This document shows positions 41,856 through 49,568 of a stretch of DNA of 64,000 bases, piece by piece; the first letter of the stretch is position 1; each line of letters opens with the position of its first letter. This DNA comes from Lentzea sp. NBRC 102530 (lineage in GTDB: Bacteria > Actinomycetota > Actinomycetes > Mycobacteriales > Pseudonocardiaceae). The translations under genes and the position numbers were made by a program. The stretch is taken from NCBI RefSeq assembly GCF_030269365.1, contig NZ_BSTF01000026.1:1-64000 (forward strand), given 5' to 3'. The notes beneath the pieces were generated by a model. It was not told where the DNA came from. It worked only from the letters and a program-made list of their open reading frames with translations, and did not search any database.

Positions 41856-42493
41856 AACTGGTGCTGGCGTTCCACGGCACTCGGGATGCTCGTGGGCTTG
41901 CGGTTTGTGCTGCCATCGCTGATCGGGTTCAGGCGTCCGTTGATGTGCCCGTGGTCGTTGCTTATGCGGATGTGCTCGAGCCGTCCGTCCGGTCCGTTGT
42001 GGACTCACCTTGCGTTGTGGTGCCGGTGTTCCTGGCGGCCGGGTATCACGTTCGGGTGGACATCCCGGAGCAGATCGGTGGACGACCGGGCGTGCTGGTG
42101 ACTCCGCCGCTGGGGCTCGACGCGGTGCCGGCCGTGCGGGATCGGTTGGTGGAGGCCGGGGTTCGGCCAGGGGACGCGGTGGTGCTGGGGGCGGCCGGTT
42201 CCTCGGACGCGTGGGCCTTGGAGACCGTGCGGGTGGCGGCGGAGGCGGTCGGGGCCAGCGCGGTGGGGTACGTGTCCACCGCTTCGCCCCGGATCGCCGA
42301 CGTGGTGGCGGGGCTGCGTGGACGGGTGGTCGTCGCATCGTGGTTGCTGGCGCCAGGGGTGTTCCACTCGGCGCTGGTCGCGAGCGGGGCGGACGTGGTC
42401 TCGGCGCCCGTCGGAGACCATCCTCTGGTGGTCGCGGCGTTGGTGCGGAGGTACCGGTCGGCGGTCGCGTCCCGTCTGGCACGAGTGGTCTGA
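41852..42493 (+). CDS. CbiX/SirB-type sirohydrochlorin chelatase
   Basis: This 213-residue protein starts L-V-L-A-F-H-G-T-R-D, with the catalytic N-terminal His of CbiX/SirB, and has a second half V-V-L-G-A-A-G-S-S-D ending in V-F-H-S-A-L. It would insert Fe2+ (or Co2+) into sirohydrochlorin, the last step of siroheme synthesis for NirB. ATG 41852 overlaps the upstream TGA. The frame extends further upstream, but only as a shadow of hemD. It closes the nirBD operon. Confidence 0.85.
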   Translation: MKLVLAFHGTRDARGLAVCAAIADRVQASVDVPVVVAYADVLEPSVRSVVDSPCVVVPVFLAAGYHVRVDIPEQIGGRPGVLVTPPLGLDAVPAVRDRLVEAGVRPGDAVVLGAAGSSDAWALETVRVAAEAVGASAVGYVSTASPRIADVVAGLRGRVVVASWLLAPGVFHSALVASGADVVSAPVGDHPLVVAALVRRYRSAVASRLARVV

Positions 42494-42594
42494 CAACCCT
42501 GGCTCGTGCCGGCGATCGTCCTGGAGTGTCAGACCCCGCGAGTACGTTGGGTCGCGGGGGATCCCTGCGTCAAGGGGACCCCTGCGTCAGCCTG

Positions 42595-42918
42595 CTACCA
42601 GAGGCCGGTGGGCTCTGCGTCTTCCTTGCGGGCCTTCTCCCAGCGGTACTCGCGGAGGTTGACCTTGCCGTCCAGGTTCGGCACGCCCTCCTCGTGCAGG
42701 AGCTGGAGTTGCGTCTCGCGCAGGTGCGGGGCGCAGGTGCCGTCGGCCTTCAGGACTCGTTGCCACGGGAGGTCGTGGCCGTCCTCGTTCAGGATGCGGC
42801 CCACCAGGCGGGGGGACGGGGCCTTCGCGAGATCTGAGATGTCACCGTAGGTGGCCACGCGTCCGCGGGGAATGGCTTTGATCAGGTCGCGGACTCGCTC
42901 GTGGATCTCTTCGTCCAT
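42595..42918 (-). CDS. Alkyltransferase-like protein (MGMT family, Trp for Cys)
   Basis: This 107-residue protein is an O6-alkylguanine transferase-like (ATL) protein. The usual active site P-C-H-R-V is P-W-Q-R-V-L, so the acceptor Cys is Trp. Other family elements are R-G-R-V-A-T-Y-G-D-I and R-L-V-G-R-I-L. ATLs flag bulky alkyl-guanine for nucleotide excision repair. Position matches Rv3204. ATG 42918 is used. It is 13 bases downstream of the lipase-like gene stop on the same strand. Confidence 0.9.
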   Translation of the reverse strand: MDEEIHERVRDLIKAIPRGRVATYGDISDLAKAPSPRLVGRILNEDGHDLPWQRVLKADGTCAPHLRETQLQLLHEEGVPNLDGKVNLREYRWEKARKEDAEPTGLW

Positions 42919-42931
42919 GCCGTGAGTCTAG

Positions 42932-43924
42932 CTAGATGGTCCTCGCCCAGTCGGCTACTGCCTGGTGGTAGTCGGGGGCGTTCGGGGCGTAGTTGATGGA
43001 GTGGCCGTAGCCGTTGAGGACGAACGTGTCGAGGCGTGGGGCGGCGGGGAAGAACGGTGCCTCGTCTGCTTCGAGGGCTGCGGCGGAGGAGCAGTCGCTG
43101 CCCATCAGGGGGACCCCCGCGCTGCAGAAGTGGGTGTCGTCGCCCACCACCAGGAAGACCGGGACGGTGATCCGACGGCTGATCGGGATGATCACCGTGT
43201 TGAGGAGGATCGTGTCGACGGCTTCCGTTGCGGCGAAGACGGTTTTGGTGCTCTCGTCGAAGTTGATCGCGCCCTCGATCAGCGGGCCCGGTTTGTGGAA
43301 CGCGCCGTAGCGGGTGTTGGGGGCCGTGGTGAGGTAGCCGAGGTCCAGGCCCGCCGGGATCATGCCGGCCAGCACTGGGACGACGGTGATGTAGTTCATC
43401 TTGTGCGTGAAGCCTGTGACGAGGACGCCGTCCACGTCCTGGTGGGTGCCTGCCTCGATCATCGCCATCGCCGAGCCGATGGAGTGGCCCGCGATGATGA
43501 CCTTGGAGAAGCGGGGCTTCAGGGTGGAGATCACCTGATGGGCCGCGCTCGCCTGGGTGGAGGCGGTGACCAGGGCGCTGAGGGGCTTCGAGCTCTTGCC
43601 GGTGCCCAGGCGGTCCAGTGCGAGGGTGGCGAAGCCCGCCCTGTTCTGAGACTGGGTGTAGGAGTGGGTCTGGGGCTCGAAGCCCACGTTCCAGTAGGTG
43701 CGGTCGTAGGTGCCGCCGGGGATCAGGACCTGGACCGTGGTCGCGCCCGCGGGGGTGCAGAGGGTGCCCGCGATGGTTTCCTGGCTGGTGATCAGCGGGG
43801 TCAGGCCCACCCGGACCGGGTAGGTGACCTCCTGGCACGTGGTGGCGGCCGTGGCCGGGGTGGTGGGGGCTAACAGAGTTCCGGCGGCGAGCAGCGCGGT
43901 GGCGCAGAGCCTGCGGAAACGCAT
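42932..43924 (-). CDS. Secreted lipase-like alpha/beta hydrolase (cassette copy A)
   Basis: A 330-residue exported hydrolase. It has a signal peptide (M-R-F-R-R-L-C-A, hydrophobic core, cleavage after A-T-A near residue 26), nucleophile elbow G-H-S-I-G-S-A, an Asp in V-G-D-D-T-H-F-C and His in G-Y-G-H-S-I-N. Cysteines 30 and about 57 and the C-terminal C-S-A-G/D-C-S-S pair may form disulfides. It lies 74 bases downstream of P450 copy A on the minus strand. The near-identical paralogue is at 48552-49550. Confidence 0.88.
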   Translation of the reverse strand: MRFRRLCATALLAAGTLLAPTTPATAATTCQEVTYPVRVGLTPLITSQETIAGTLCTPAGATTVQVLIPGGTYDRTYWNVGFEPQTHSYTQSQNRAGFATLALDRLGTGKSSKPLSALVTASTQASAAHQVISTLKPRFSKVIIAGHSIGSAMAMIEAGTHQDVDGVLVTGFTHKMNYITVVPVLAGMIPAGLDLGYLTTAPNTRYGAFHKPGPLIEGAINFDESTKTVFAATEAVDTILLNTVIIPISRRITVPVFLVVGDDTHFCSAGVPLMGSDCSSAAALEADEAPFFPAAPRLDTFVLNGYGHSINYAPNAPDYHQAVADWARTI

Positions 43925-43934
43925 GGGGGACCTT

Positions 43935-44055
43935 CCAGACTGGGGTGGAGGAACGGCCTCGTCGAGAAGCCGGTCTGGTGCGGAGGGGACGGCCTTCGTC
44001 ACGAGGCCGGTCTGGTGCGGGGGACGACCTTCATCAGGAGGCCGGTGGGGTACGG
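43935..44055 (-). repeat. Imperfect 35-37-bp tandem repeats at the P450 copy A 3' end
   Basis: Starts of CCGGTCTGGTGCGG units lie at about 43970 and 44007, with degenerate flanking units at 43935 and 44042. The repeated sequence includes the last P450 codons, so the gene's end and the following spacer derive from one another. The copy B spacer at 49551-49568 is only 18 bp and has no such array. Confidence 0.7.
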
Positions 44056-45321
44056 GGCCGAGGTGAACCTGACCTTCGCCTGGCGGGTGGGGAGCAGGCG
44101 CCACCTCGAGGCGATGGTGGCCAGGGTGATGATCAGTTCTGTCCGGGCGAAGGTGTTGCCCAGGCACTGGCGGGTGCCGCCGCCGAACGGGACGTAGGCG
44201 CCTCGGGGGAGCGACGAGGTGAAGGCCGGGGTCCAGCGGTCCGGGTCGAAGAGGGCCGGGCGCGGGAAGTAGCGCTCGTCGTGGTGCAGGGCGTGCGGGC
44301 TGATGATCACCTCGGCGCCCTCGGGGAGGGTGACGTCACCCAGCCGCACCTCGGTGAGGGTGCGGCGCATGACGAACCAGATCGGGTACTTGCGCAGCGT
44401 TTCGTGGACCACCGAAGTGGTGTAGGGCAAGGAGGTCAGGTCTGCGTACGTCGGCTGGCGGGTGCCCAGCACCTCGTCGAGTTCGGCGTGCAGGCGGCGT
44501 TCCACGTCCGGGTTGACCGACACCTCGTAGAGCGCCCAGGCCAGGGCTATCGCCGTGGTCTCGATGCCCGCGGTCAACAGGGTCAGGACCTCGTCGTAGG
44601 CCTGGTCGTCCGTCATGCGGGCGCCGTCGTCCTCGGCGAGCAGGATCATCGAGAGGACGTCGCCGTGGTCGGTCGCGTCGGCGCGCCAGCTCTCGATCAC
44701 CTGCAGCACAACGGATCTCATCCGGGCGATGGCCGCGTCGAACTCGCGGTTGCCCGGGAGCGGGAGCTTCTCGACGAACGTCGGGGTCAGCGCCCTGATC
44801 ATGCCCTGCTGGATGATCGTGAAGACGGACCGGCGGACCTCCTCGACGGCGTGGCGCCCGATCGCCGAGGAGAAGAGGGTTTCGCCGACGACGGTGACCG
44901 CGAGCTCCTGCATGTCGTCCTCGATGACGCGGATCTCGCCCGGTTCCCACCGCGCAGCCAGCGAAGTAGCAGCACGAGCCATTGTCGAGGCATACGCTTC
45001 AATCCGTTCGCGATGGAACGCCGGCTGCATCATCCGGCGCTGGCGCAGGTGGTGTTCGCCGTTCGACAGCAGCAGACCCGTTCCCAGGTACGGCTGGAAC
45101 TTGTCGAACATGGCGCCTTTTCGAAACTTCGATCCTTGCGACACAAGCACTTCGTGGGTCAGCGCAGGGCTGGTCACGAAGTGCGCGCGCAGTGGGCCGA
45201 GGTCGAGACGCACCACGTCACCGTGTTCGTGCAGCGCGTCGGTGAACTTGGCGCGCCGGGCGAGCATCGCCGGGGTGTGTCCGAGCAACGGCCAGCGGTG
45301 GGGAGCCACCGGGACTGGCAT
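43999..45321 (-). CDS. Cytochrome P450 (cassette copy A)
   Basis: A 440-residue cytosolic P450 with I-helix A-G-I-E-T-T (Glu in place of the common Asp), K-helix E-T-L-R and heme loop F-G-G-G-T-R-Q-C-L-G-N (Cys ligand). It starts P-V-P-V-A-P-H-R-W-P-L-L-G-H without a membrane anchor. ATG 45321 is supported by AGGAG five bases upstream; the frame is open to 45417. It heads a minus-strand operon with the secreted hydrolase and diverges from the methyltransferase gene. Copy B is at 49569-50882. No ferredoxin is encoded nearby. Confidence 0.94.
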   Translation of the reverse strand: MPVPVAPHRWPLLGHTPAMLARRAKFTDALHEHGDVVRLDLGPLRAHFVTSPALTHEVLVSQGSKFRKGAMFDKFQPYLGTGLLLSNGEHHLRQRRMMQPAFHRERIEAYASTMARAATSLAARWEPGEIRVIEDDMQELAVTVVGETLFSSAIGRHAVEEVRRSVFTIIQQGMIRALTPTFVEKLPLPGNREFDAAIARMRSVVLQVIESWRADATDHGDVLSMILLAEDDGARMTDDQAYDEVLTLLTAGIETTAIALAWALYEVSVNPDVERRLHAELDEVLGTRQPTYADLTSLPYTTSVVHETLRKYPIWFVMRRTLTEVRLGDVTLPEGAEVIISPHALHHDERYFPRPALFDPDRWTPAFTSSLPRGAYVPFGGGTRQCLGNTFARTELIITLATIASRWRLLPTRQAKVRFTSAPYPTGLLMKVVPRTRPAS

Positions 45322-45357
45322 CCGGACTCCTGCGGAGTTGGGCCGAATGGGGACGGA

Positions 45358-45405
45358 CCACCCTAGGAGCCGTTTGGACGAGGACGACAGTGCCTGATCG
45401 GGTGG
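45358..45405. promoter_or_regulatory. 48-bp conserved element in divergent promoter, copy A
   Basis: About 80% of positions match 50916-50963, with the core GACAGTGCCNGATCGGGTGG nearly identical. It lies 36 bases before the P450 start and about 100 before the methyltransferase. It is more conserved than the rest of the intergenic DNA, so it is likely a regulator or promoter site. Confidence 0.7.
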
Positions 45406-45502
45406 TTCCACCATCACTCGGATGGTTCAGTGCACGGGCCGCGCGGGTGGCTACAGTCGTGCGTCTTCCCCGGACAGCCACGAAACCGAAGAGGTGTTCC
45501 CC

Positions 45503-46321
45503 GTGGCAGAGGCCCAGAACTGGGTTCCGCAAGGCATCGACACGACCGTCCCGAGCATGGCCCGCGTCTACGACTACATCCTCGGCGGCGCCCACAACTT
45601 CGCCGCCGACCGGCAGGTCGGGTCCCAGATCGAGAAGCTGGTCCCCGGACTGCAGAACGTCGCCAGGCTCAACCGCCGGTTCCTCGGCCGGGCGGTGAAC
45701 TTCCTGATGGACCAAGGGATTCGGCAGTTCCTCGACATCGGCTCGGGCATCCCGACCGTCGCGAACGTGCACGAGGTCGCGCAGAACCGGGACCCGGACG
45801 CGCGCGTCGTCTACGTCGACAAGGACCCGGTCGCCTACGCGCACAGCCAGTTGTTGTTGGCTGACAACGAAAACGCTGCAGTCGTGCAGGCCGACATGCG
45901 CGATCCGGAGGCCGTGCTGGGCAGTCCCGAGGTGGGCAGGCTGCTCCGCCTCGACGAACCGGTCGGGCTGTTGCTGCTGCTCATGCTGCACTGGGTGCCC
46001 GACGAGGACGGCCCCGAGAAGCTCGTCGCCCACTACCGCGACGCCCTGCCCGCCGGCAGCTTCGTCGTGATGACGCACGTCGCCAAGGACCAGATCGACG
46101 AGAACGTCGACCAGGCCGCCGCGGTCGTGAACCAGAGCAGGTCGGCCGACCGGATGCACATGCGGACGCACGCGCAGGTCAGCATGTTGTTCGACGGGTT
46201 TTCCCTGGTGGAGCCCGGTCTCGTCGGCTGCGGCGAGTGGCGTCCCGACGGGCCTGGCGACTTCGCTGACGAGGCGTCGATGAACATGTTCTTGTACGCT
46301 GGGGTCGGTCGTAAGGACTGA
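45503..46321 (+). CDS. DUF574/SAV2177-type SAM-dependent methyltransferase (copy A)
   Basis: A 272-residue class I methyltransferase of the actinobacterial SAV2177/DUF574 type. Its N-terminus is V-Y-D-Y-I-L-G-G-A-H-N-F; the SAM site has L-D-I-G-S-G-I-P-T and an acidic V-D-K-D-P, and A-D-M-R-D-P follows. GTG 45503 is chosen with AGAGG eight bases upstream; the frame is open to 45422. Substrate is unknown; these proteins are highly multiplied in Actinobacteria. It is followed by the GGDEF-EAL gene under a conserved internal promoter. Confidence 0.92.
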   Translation: MAEAQNWVPQGIDTTVPSMARVYDYILGGAHNFAADRQVGSQIEKLVPGLQNVARLNRRFLGRAVNFLMDQGIRQFLDIGSGIPTVANVHEVAQNRDPDARVVYVDKDPVAYAHSQLLLADNENAAVVQADMRDPEAVLGSPEVGRLLRLDEPVGLLLLLMLHWVPDEDGPEKLVAHYRDALPAGSFVVMTHVAKDQIDENVDQAAAVVNQSRSADRMHMRTHAQVSMLFDGFSLVEPGLVGCGEWRPDGPGDFADEASMNMFLYAGVGRKD

Positions 46322-46380
46322 AACCACGCTGTAGTGTCGGAGGATCACACGGTTGGCGCAATGGGCGCCGACTGCCGGTA

Positions 46381-46395
46381 GGTAAACTCCCGGAC
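46381..46395 (+). promoter_or_regulatory. Conserved promoter before GGDEF gene, copy A
   Basis: GGTAAACTCCCGGAC matches 13 of 15 positions at 51925-51939. TAAACT is the -10-like hexamer, with CGAC ten bases upstream in both copies and the start codon about 36 bases downstream in both. Confidence 0.55.
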
Positions 46396-46423
46396 ACTCT
46401 CCAACCCATACAGGGCAACGGGA

Positions 46424-48511
46424 ATGACGAAACCAAGCCGAAGACCCGATGCCGCTCCACCCACGGACACCGCCGCCGTCCGCGCGCGAGAAGCCTTGTC
46501 GCGCAAGTGGAGCTACCTGCTCAGCAGCGTCGTTGTGGTCGCGCTGAGCAGAGATGAGCTGGACGCCGCACTGGGCGCTCAGCTCGATGCACTGTGCGCG
46601 GCGCTGCACCGCGAACCGTTCGACCCTGCTCCGTTCGAGGAGGTGGGCGAGCGGCTCGTCGCTCTCGGCTACGTCAACGAGCCCGGGCTGAAACGCACGG
46701 TCGACGTGCTCGGCAAGGGATTGCTGGCGTTGCCGGAGTTCCAGGCGAGCGACCAGCACACGGTCCGCGTCGTCGGCGGCGTCGGAGCGCTGACGTGCGG
46801 GTTCACCGCGGCGAGGGCACGGTCGATCCTGGACCAGCAGGAGAGCATGCAACGCTCGCTGCTCAAGGCCGCCCACGACGCGCAACGGGACCGGCGCCAG
46901 AGCGAGGCGAAGTTCGAGGGCATCGCGTCCTCGTCCACCAACGGAGTCCTGATCGTCGGCCTCGACGGCAGGCTGGCCTGGGGCAACGAGTCCTTCGGCG
47001 TGATCATCGGACGTCAGCCCGAACCGGGCACCCGTCTCGTCGAACTCATCGCGCCGACCTCCATCGTCGTGTTCCGCGAGATGATGGAACGCGTCCTCGG
47101 CGAGCGCGGCGAGTTCGAACGCGAACCGATGCAACTCGTGCGCGGCGACGGCGAATTCGCCAAGGTCACGCTCACGGCGTCGTTGCTGCGCGACGACGAG
47201 GGCAAGCCCAGCCACGTCCTCGTCATGGCCGACGACGACACGGAACTCGCGCTGCTGCAAGGGGAACTGCGCCGGCAGTCGCTGCACGACGTGCTGACGG
47301 GCCTGCCGAACAGGCAGTTCTTCACGACCCACCTGGAAACCGCGCTGCGCCGCGCCGACCCCGCGCTCGGCGTGACGATCTTCCACCTCGACCTCGACGC
47401 GTTCGGCCTGGTGTGCAACAGCCTCGGCGCACGGGTCGGCGAACACCTGCTCCAGCACGTCGCCCGCCGGCTGCGCGCGGTGATGTCCACCGAGAAGTCC
47501 ATGGTCGCGCGGTTCGACGGCGACGAGTTCGGCATCCTCGTGGAGAACACCCCGCAGACGCCGGACATCGCGACCACGATGGCCGCCATCAACGCCGACC
47601 TCGGCGAACCGACCTATGTGGACGACCACGGCCTGGCGGTGTCGGTGAGCGCGGGCGTCGTGCACAAGCCGTCACCCGAGGTCGACCCGGTCGAACTGCT
47701 GCGCACCGCCGACCTGGCGCTGCGGCAGGCCAAGCGAGACCGGCGCGGCCAGTGGGAGTTGTTCCACACCAACGAGGACTCGGCCGGACGCCGGGACGCC
47801 GCCCTGGCCGTCGTCATGCCGGGCGCCTGGGAGCAGGGCGACATCGGCGTCGTCTACCAGCCCGTCCGCGAACTGGCGACGGGCGCGCTGGCCGGTGTGG
47901 AAGCGTTGCTGCACTGGGATCTCAGCGACCGGTGCGCGGCGCTCGCCGACGAGAGCGGCCTCATCCTGCCGATGGGCGAGTGGCTGATCCGCATCGCCGC
48001 GGGCCAGGCCCAGTGGTGGCGTCAGCGCGGCGAACTCGACCAGCAGTTCGGCGTGCGGCTCACGCACCACCAGGCCACCGACGCCGACCTGGTGTCACGG
48101 GTGGCGAAGGTGCTGGAGGAGACCGGGATGCCCGGCGAACGCCTCACGCTCACCATGCCCGTCGGCGTGCTGGGCGTGGCCGACGCGGCAGACAACCTCG
48201 GCACCCTCGCGGACATGGGCGTGCGGATCGCGCTCGACGACTTCGGGCTCGGGCCGCGCGACCTGGTGTGGCTCACGGACCTGCCGATCGTGTCCGTGCT
48301 CGTGCCGAAGGACCTGGTGCGCCGCCAGGACCCGCGCTCCACGGCGTTGATCCAGGCCGTGCACGACGTCGGCGTGAACCTGTGCGTCGACGGCATCGAG
48401 AACGCCGAGCAGGCCGAGTGGTGGCAGGCAGAAGGGGCCGACCTCGCGATCGGCCCCCACTTCGGCTCGCCCAAGGACGCGGGCGAGTTCCTGCGCACGC
48501 TGCGGGACTAG
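46424..48511 (+). CDS. PAS-GGDEF-EAL protein (cassette copy A)
   Basis: A 695-residue soluble protein: a helical N-terminal region (residues 1-150, R-K-W-S-Y, L-D-A-L-C-x-x-L-H), a PAS-like domain (155-265), GGDEF (275-430) and EAL (440-690). The signature is D-G-D-E-F, with the first Gly replaced by Asp. The EAL tail keeps E-A-L-L-H-W and D-D-F-G, but lacks N of V-N-L-S, the E-L-T-E Glu and the Q-G-Y end. Phosphodiesterase activity is doubtful; cyclase activity is possible. It is downstream of the methyltransferase with its own promoter. Confidence 0.9.
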   Translation: MTKPSRRPDAAPPTDTAAVRAREALSRKWSYLLSSVVVVALSRDELDAALGAQLDALCAALHREPFDPAPFEEVGERLVALGYVNEPGLKRTVDVLGKGLLALPEFQASDQHTVRVVGGVGALTCGFTAARARSILDQQESMQRSLLKAAHDAQRDRRQSEAKFEGIASSSTNGVLIVGLDGRLAWGNESFGVIIGRQPEPGTRLVELIAPTSIVVFREMMERVLGERGEFEREPMQLVRGDGEFAKVTLTASLLRDDEGKPSHVLVMADDDTELALLQGELRRQSLHDVLTGLPNRQFFTTHLETALRRADPALGVTIFHLDLDAFGLVCNSLGARVGEHLLQHVARRLRAVMSTEKSMVARFDGDEFGILVENTPQTPDIATTMAAINADLGEPTYVDDHGLAVSVSAGVVHKPSPEVDPVELLRTADLALRQAKRDRRGQWELFHTNEDSAGRRDAALAVVMPGAWEQGDIGVVYQPVRELATGALAGVEALLHWDLSDRCAALADESGLILPMGEWLIRIAAGQAQWWRQRGELDQQFGVRLTHHQATDADLVSRVAKVLEETGMPGERLTLTMPVGVLGVADAADNLGTLADMGVRIALDDFGLGPRDLVWLTDLPIVSVLVPKDLVRRQDPRSTALIQAVHDVGVNLCVDGIENAEQAEWWQAEGADLAIGPHFGSPKDAGEFLRTLRD

Positions 48512-48513
48512 GA

Positions 48514-48544
48514 GCTGGGAACGTTGCGCCGCAACGTTCCCAGC
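48514..48544. terminator. Perfect 15-bp hairpin between cassette copies
   Basis: GCTGGGAACGTTGCG and its exact complement with a single base between them, in the 40-base gap between the convergent copy A GGDEF gene and the copy B hydrolase. No T-tract; probably a bidirectional terminator that separates the two units. Confidence 0.7.
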
Positions 48545-48551
48545 CGTCCCG

Positions 48552-49550
48552 CTAGATGCCGCGCTGCCAGGCGACGAGCGCCGCGTGGTACTCGTCGGCG
48601 ACCTTCGTGTCGAAGTTGAAGACGTGCCCGTACCCGCTGACGACGAACCCGTCGACGCGCGGAGCCCTGGGGTAGAAGGGCTTCTCCGAACGCACCAGCG
48701 CGGAGGCCGACGAGCAGTCGGCGCCGAGCGGCGGCGTGCCGCAGAAGTAGTCGTCAGAGGTCTGCATGGTCATGACCGGCACGTCGATGAGCGCGCTGAC
48801 CGGCAGCACCAGGTTCGACATCAGCGCGGTGGTGACGAACTCGCCGGCCGACACGACGTCCTTGTTCGCCTCGTCCCAGGCGTTCACGGCGGTGTTCTCC
48901 GGGCCGGGCGCGTGGAACATGCGGTACCGGCTACCGGCGACCGTCGTCAGGTAGCCGACGTCGAGACCGCGCAGCGAGAGCTTCGCGTCGAGCAGTGCGG
49001 GAACGAGGTTCGTCAGCGCGGGAACGGCGCGGACGTAGTCCCACTGGTGCGTCATGCCGGTGATCAGGACGCCGTCGACGTCCTTGTAGGTGCCCGCCTC
49101 CGCCATCGCGATGGCCGAGCCGATGGAGTGGCCGCCGACGAGGACCTTGGTGAACCGGGGCCGCAGCTTCTCGATGACCTGGTGCACGGCCTGGGCCTGG
49201 TTCGGCACGTCGACCAGGATGCTCAACGGCTTCGTGGACTTGCCGGACCCGATGCGGTCGACGGCCATCGTGGCGACGCCCGCGCTGTTCATCGCGCGCA
49301 CGACCGACCGCTTGTCGCCGTCGACCGGGATGTCCCAGTAGCCGCTCGTGTACGTGCCGCCGGGAACGAGCACCTGCAGGGTCTTCGCGCCCTGGGGCAC
49401 GCACAGACGGCCGTACATCGTCTGCTTGACGAGTCCGAACTGAACGGGTGTGTAGACGTCCTCACAGGTCGTCTGGGCGGCGTTCGCCGGCGTGGAGACC
49501 GGTATGAACGCAGCCAGCAGCACGGCGGCACAAAGCCGACGGAAACGCAT
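48552..49550 (-). CDS. Secreted lipase-like alpha/beta hydrolase (cassette copy B)
   Basis: A 332-residue paralogue of 42932-43924. It shares the identical M-R-F-R-R-L-C-A opening, the signal peptide (cleavage near A-N-A), G-H-S-I-G-S-A nucleophile elbow, T-S-D-D-Y-F-C acid loop and G-Y-G-H-V-F-N His motif. Cysteine positions are kept. ATG 49550 follows a GGAAGG at a distance of ten bases. It is only 18 bp downstream of P450 copy B on the minus strand. Confidence 0.88.
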   Translation of the reverse strand: MRFRRLCAAVLLAAFIPVSTPANAAQTTCEDVYTPVQFGLVKQTMYGRLCVPQGAKTLQVLVPGGTYTSGYWDIPVDGDKRSVVRAMNSAGVATMAVDRIGSGKSTKPLSILVDVPNQAQAVHQVIEKLRPRFTKVLVGGHSIGSAIAMAEAGTYKDVDGVLITGMTHQWDYVRAVPALTNLVPALLDAKLSLRGLDVGYLTTVAGSRYRMFHAPGPENTAVNAWDEANKDVVSAGEFVTTALMSNLVLPVSALIDVPVMTMQTSDDYFCGTPPLGADCSSASALVRSEKPFYPRAPRVDGFVVSGYGHVFNFDTKVADEYHAALVAWQRGI

Positions 49551-49568
49551 GGGGGGACAACCTTCCAG

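Noticed and set aside
43925..44167. N-terminal extension of hydrolase copy A to 44167
   Set aside because: The signal peptide begins at 43924 and the upstream frame is the P450 3' end repeat.
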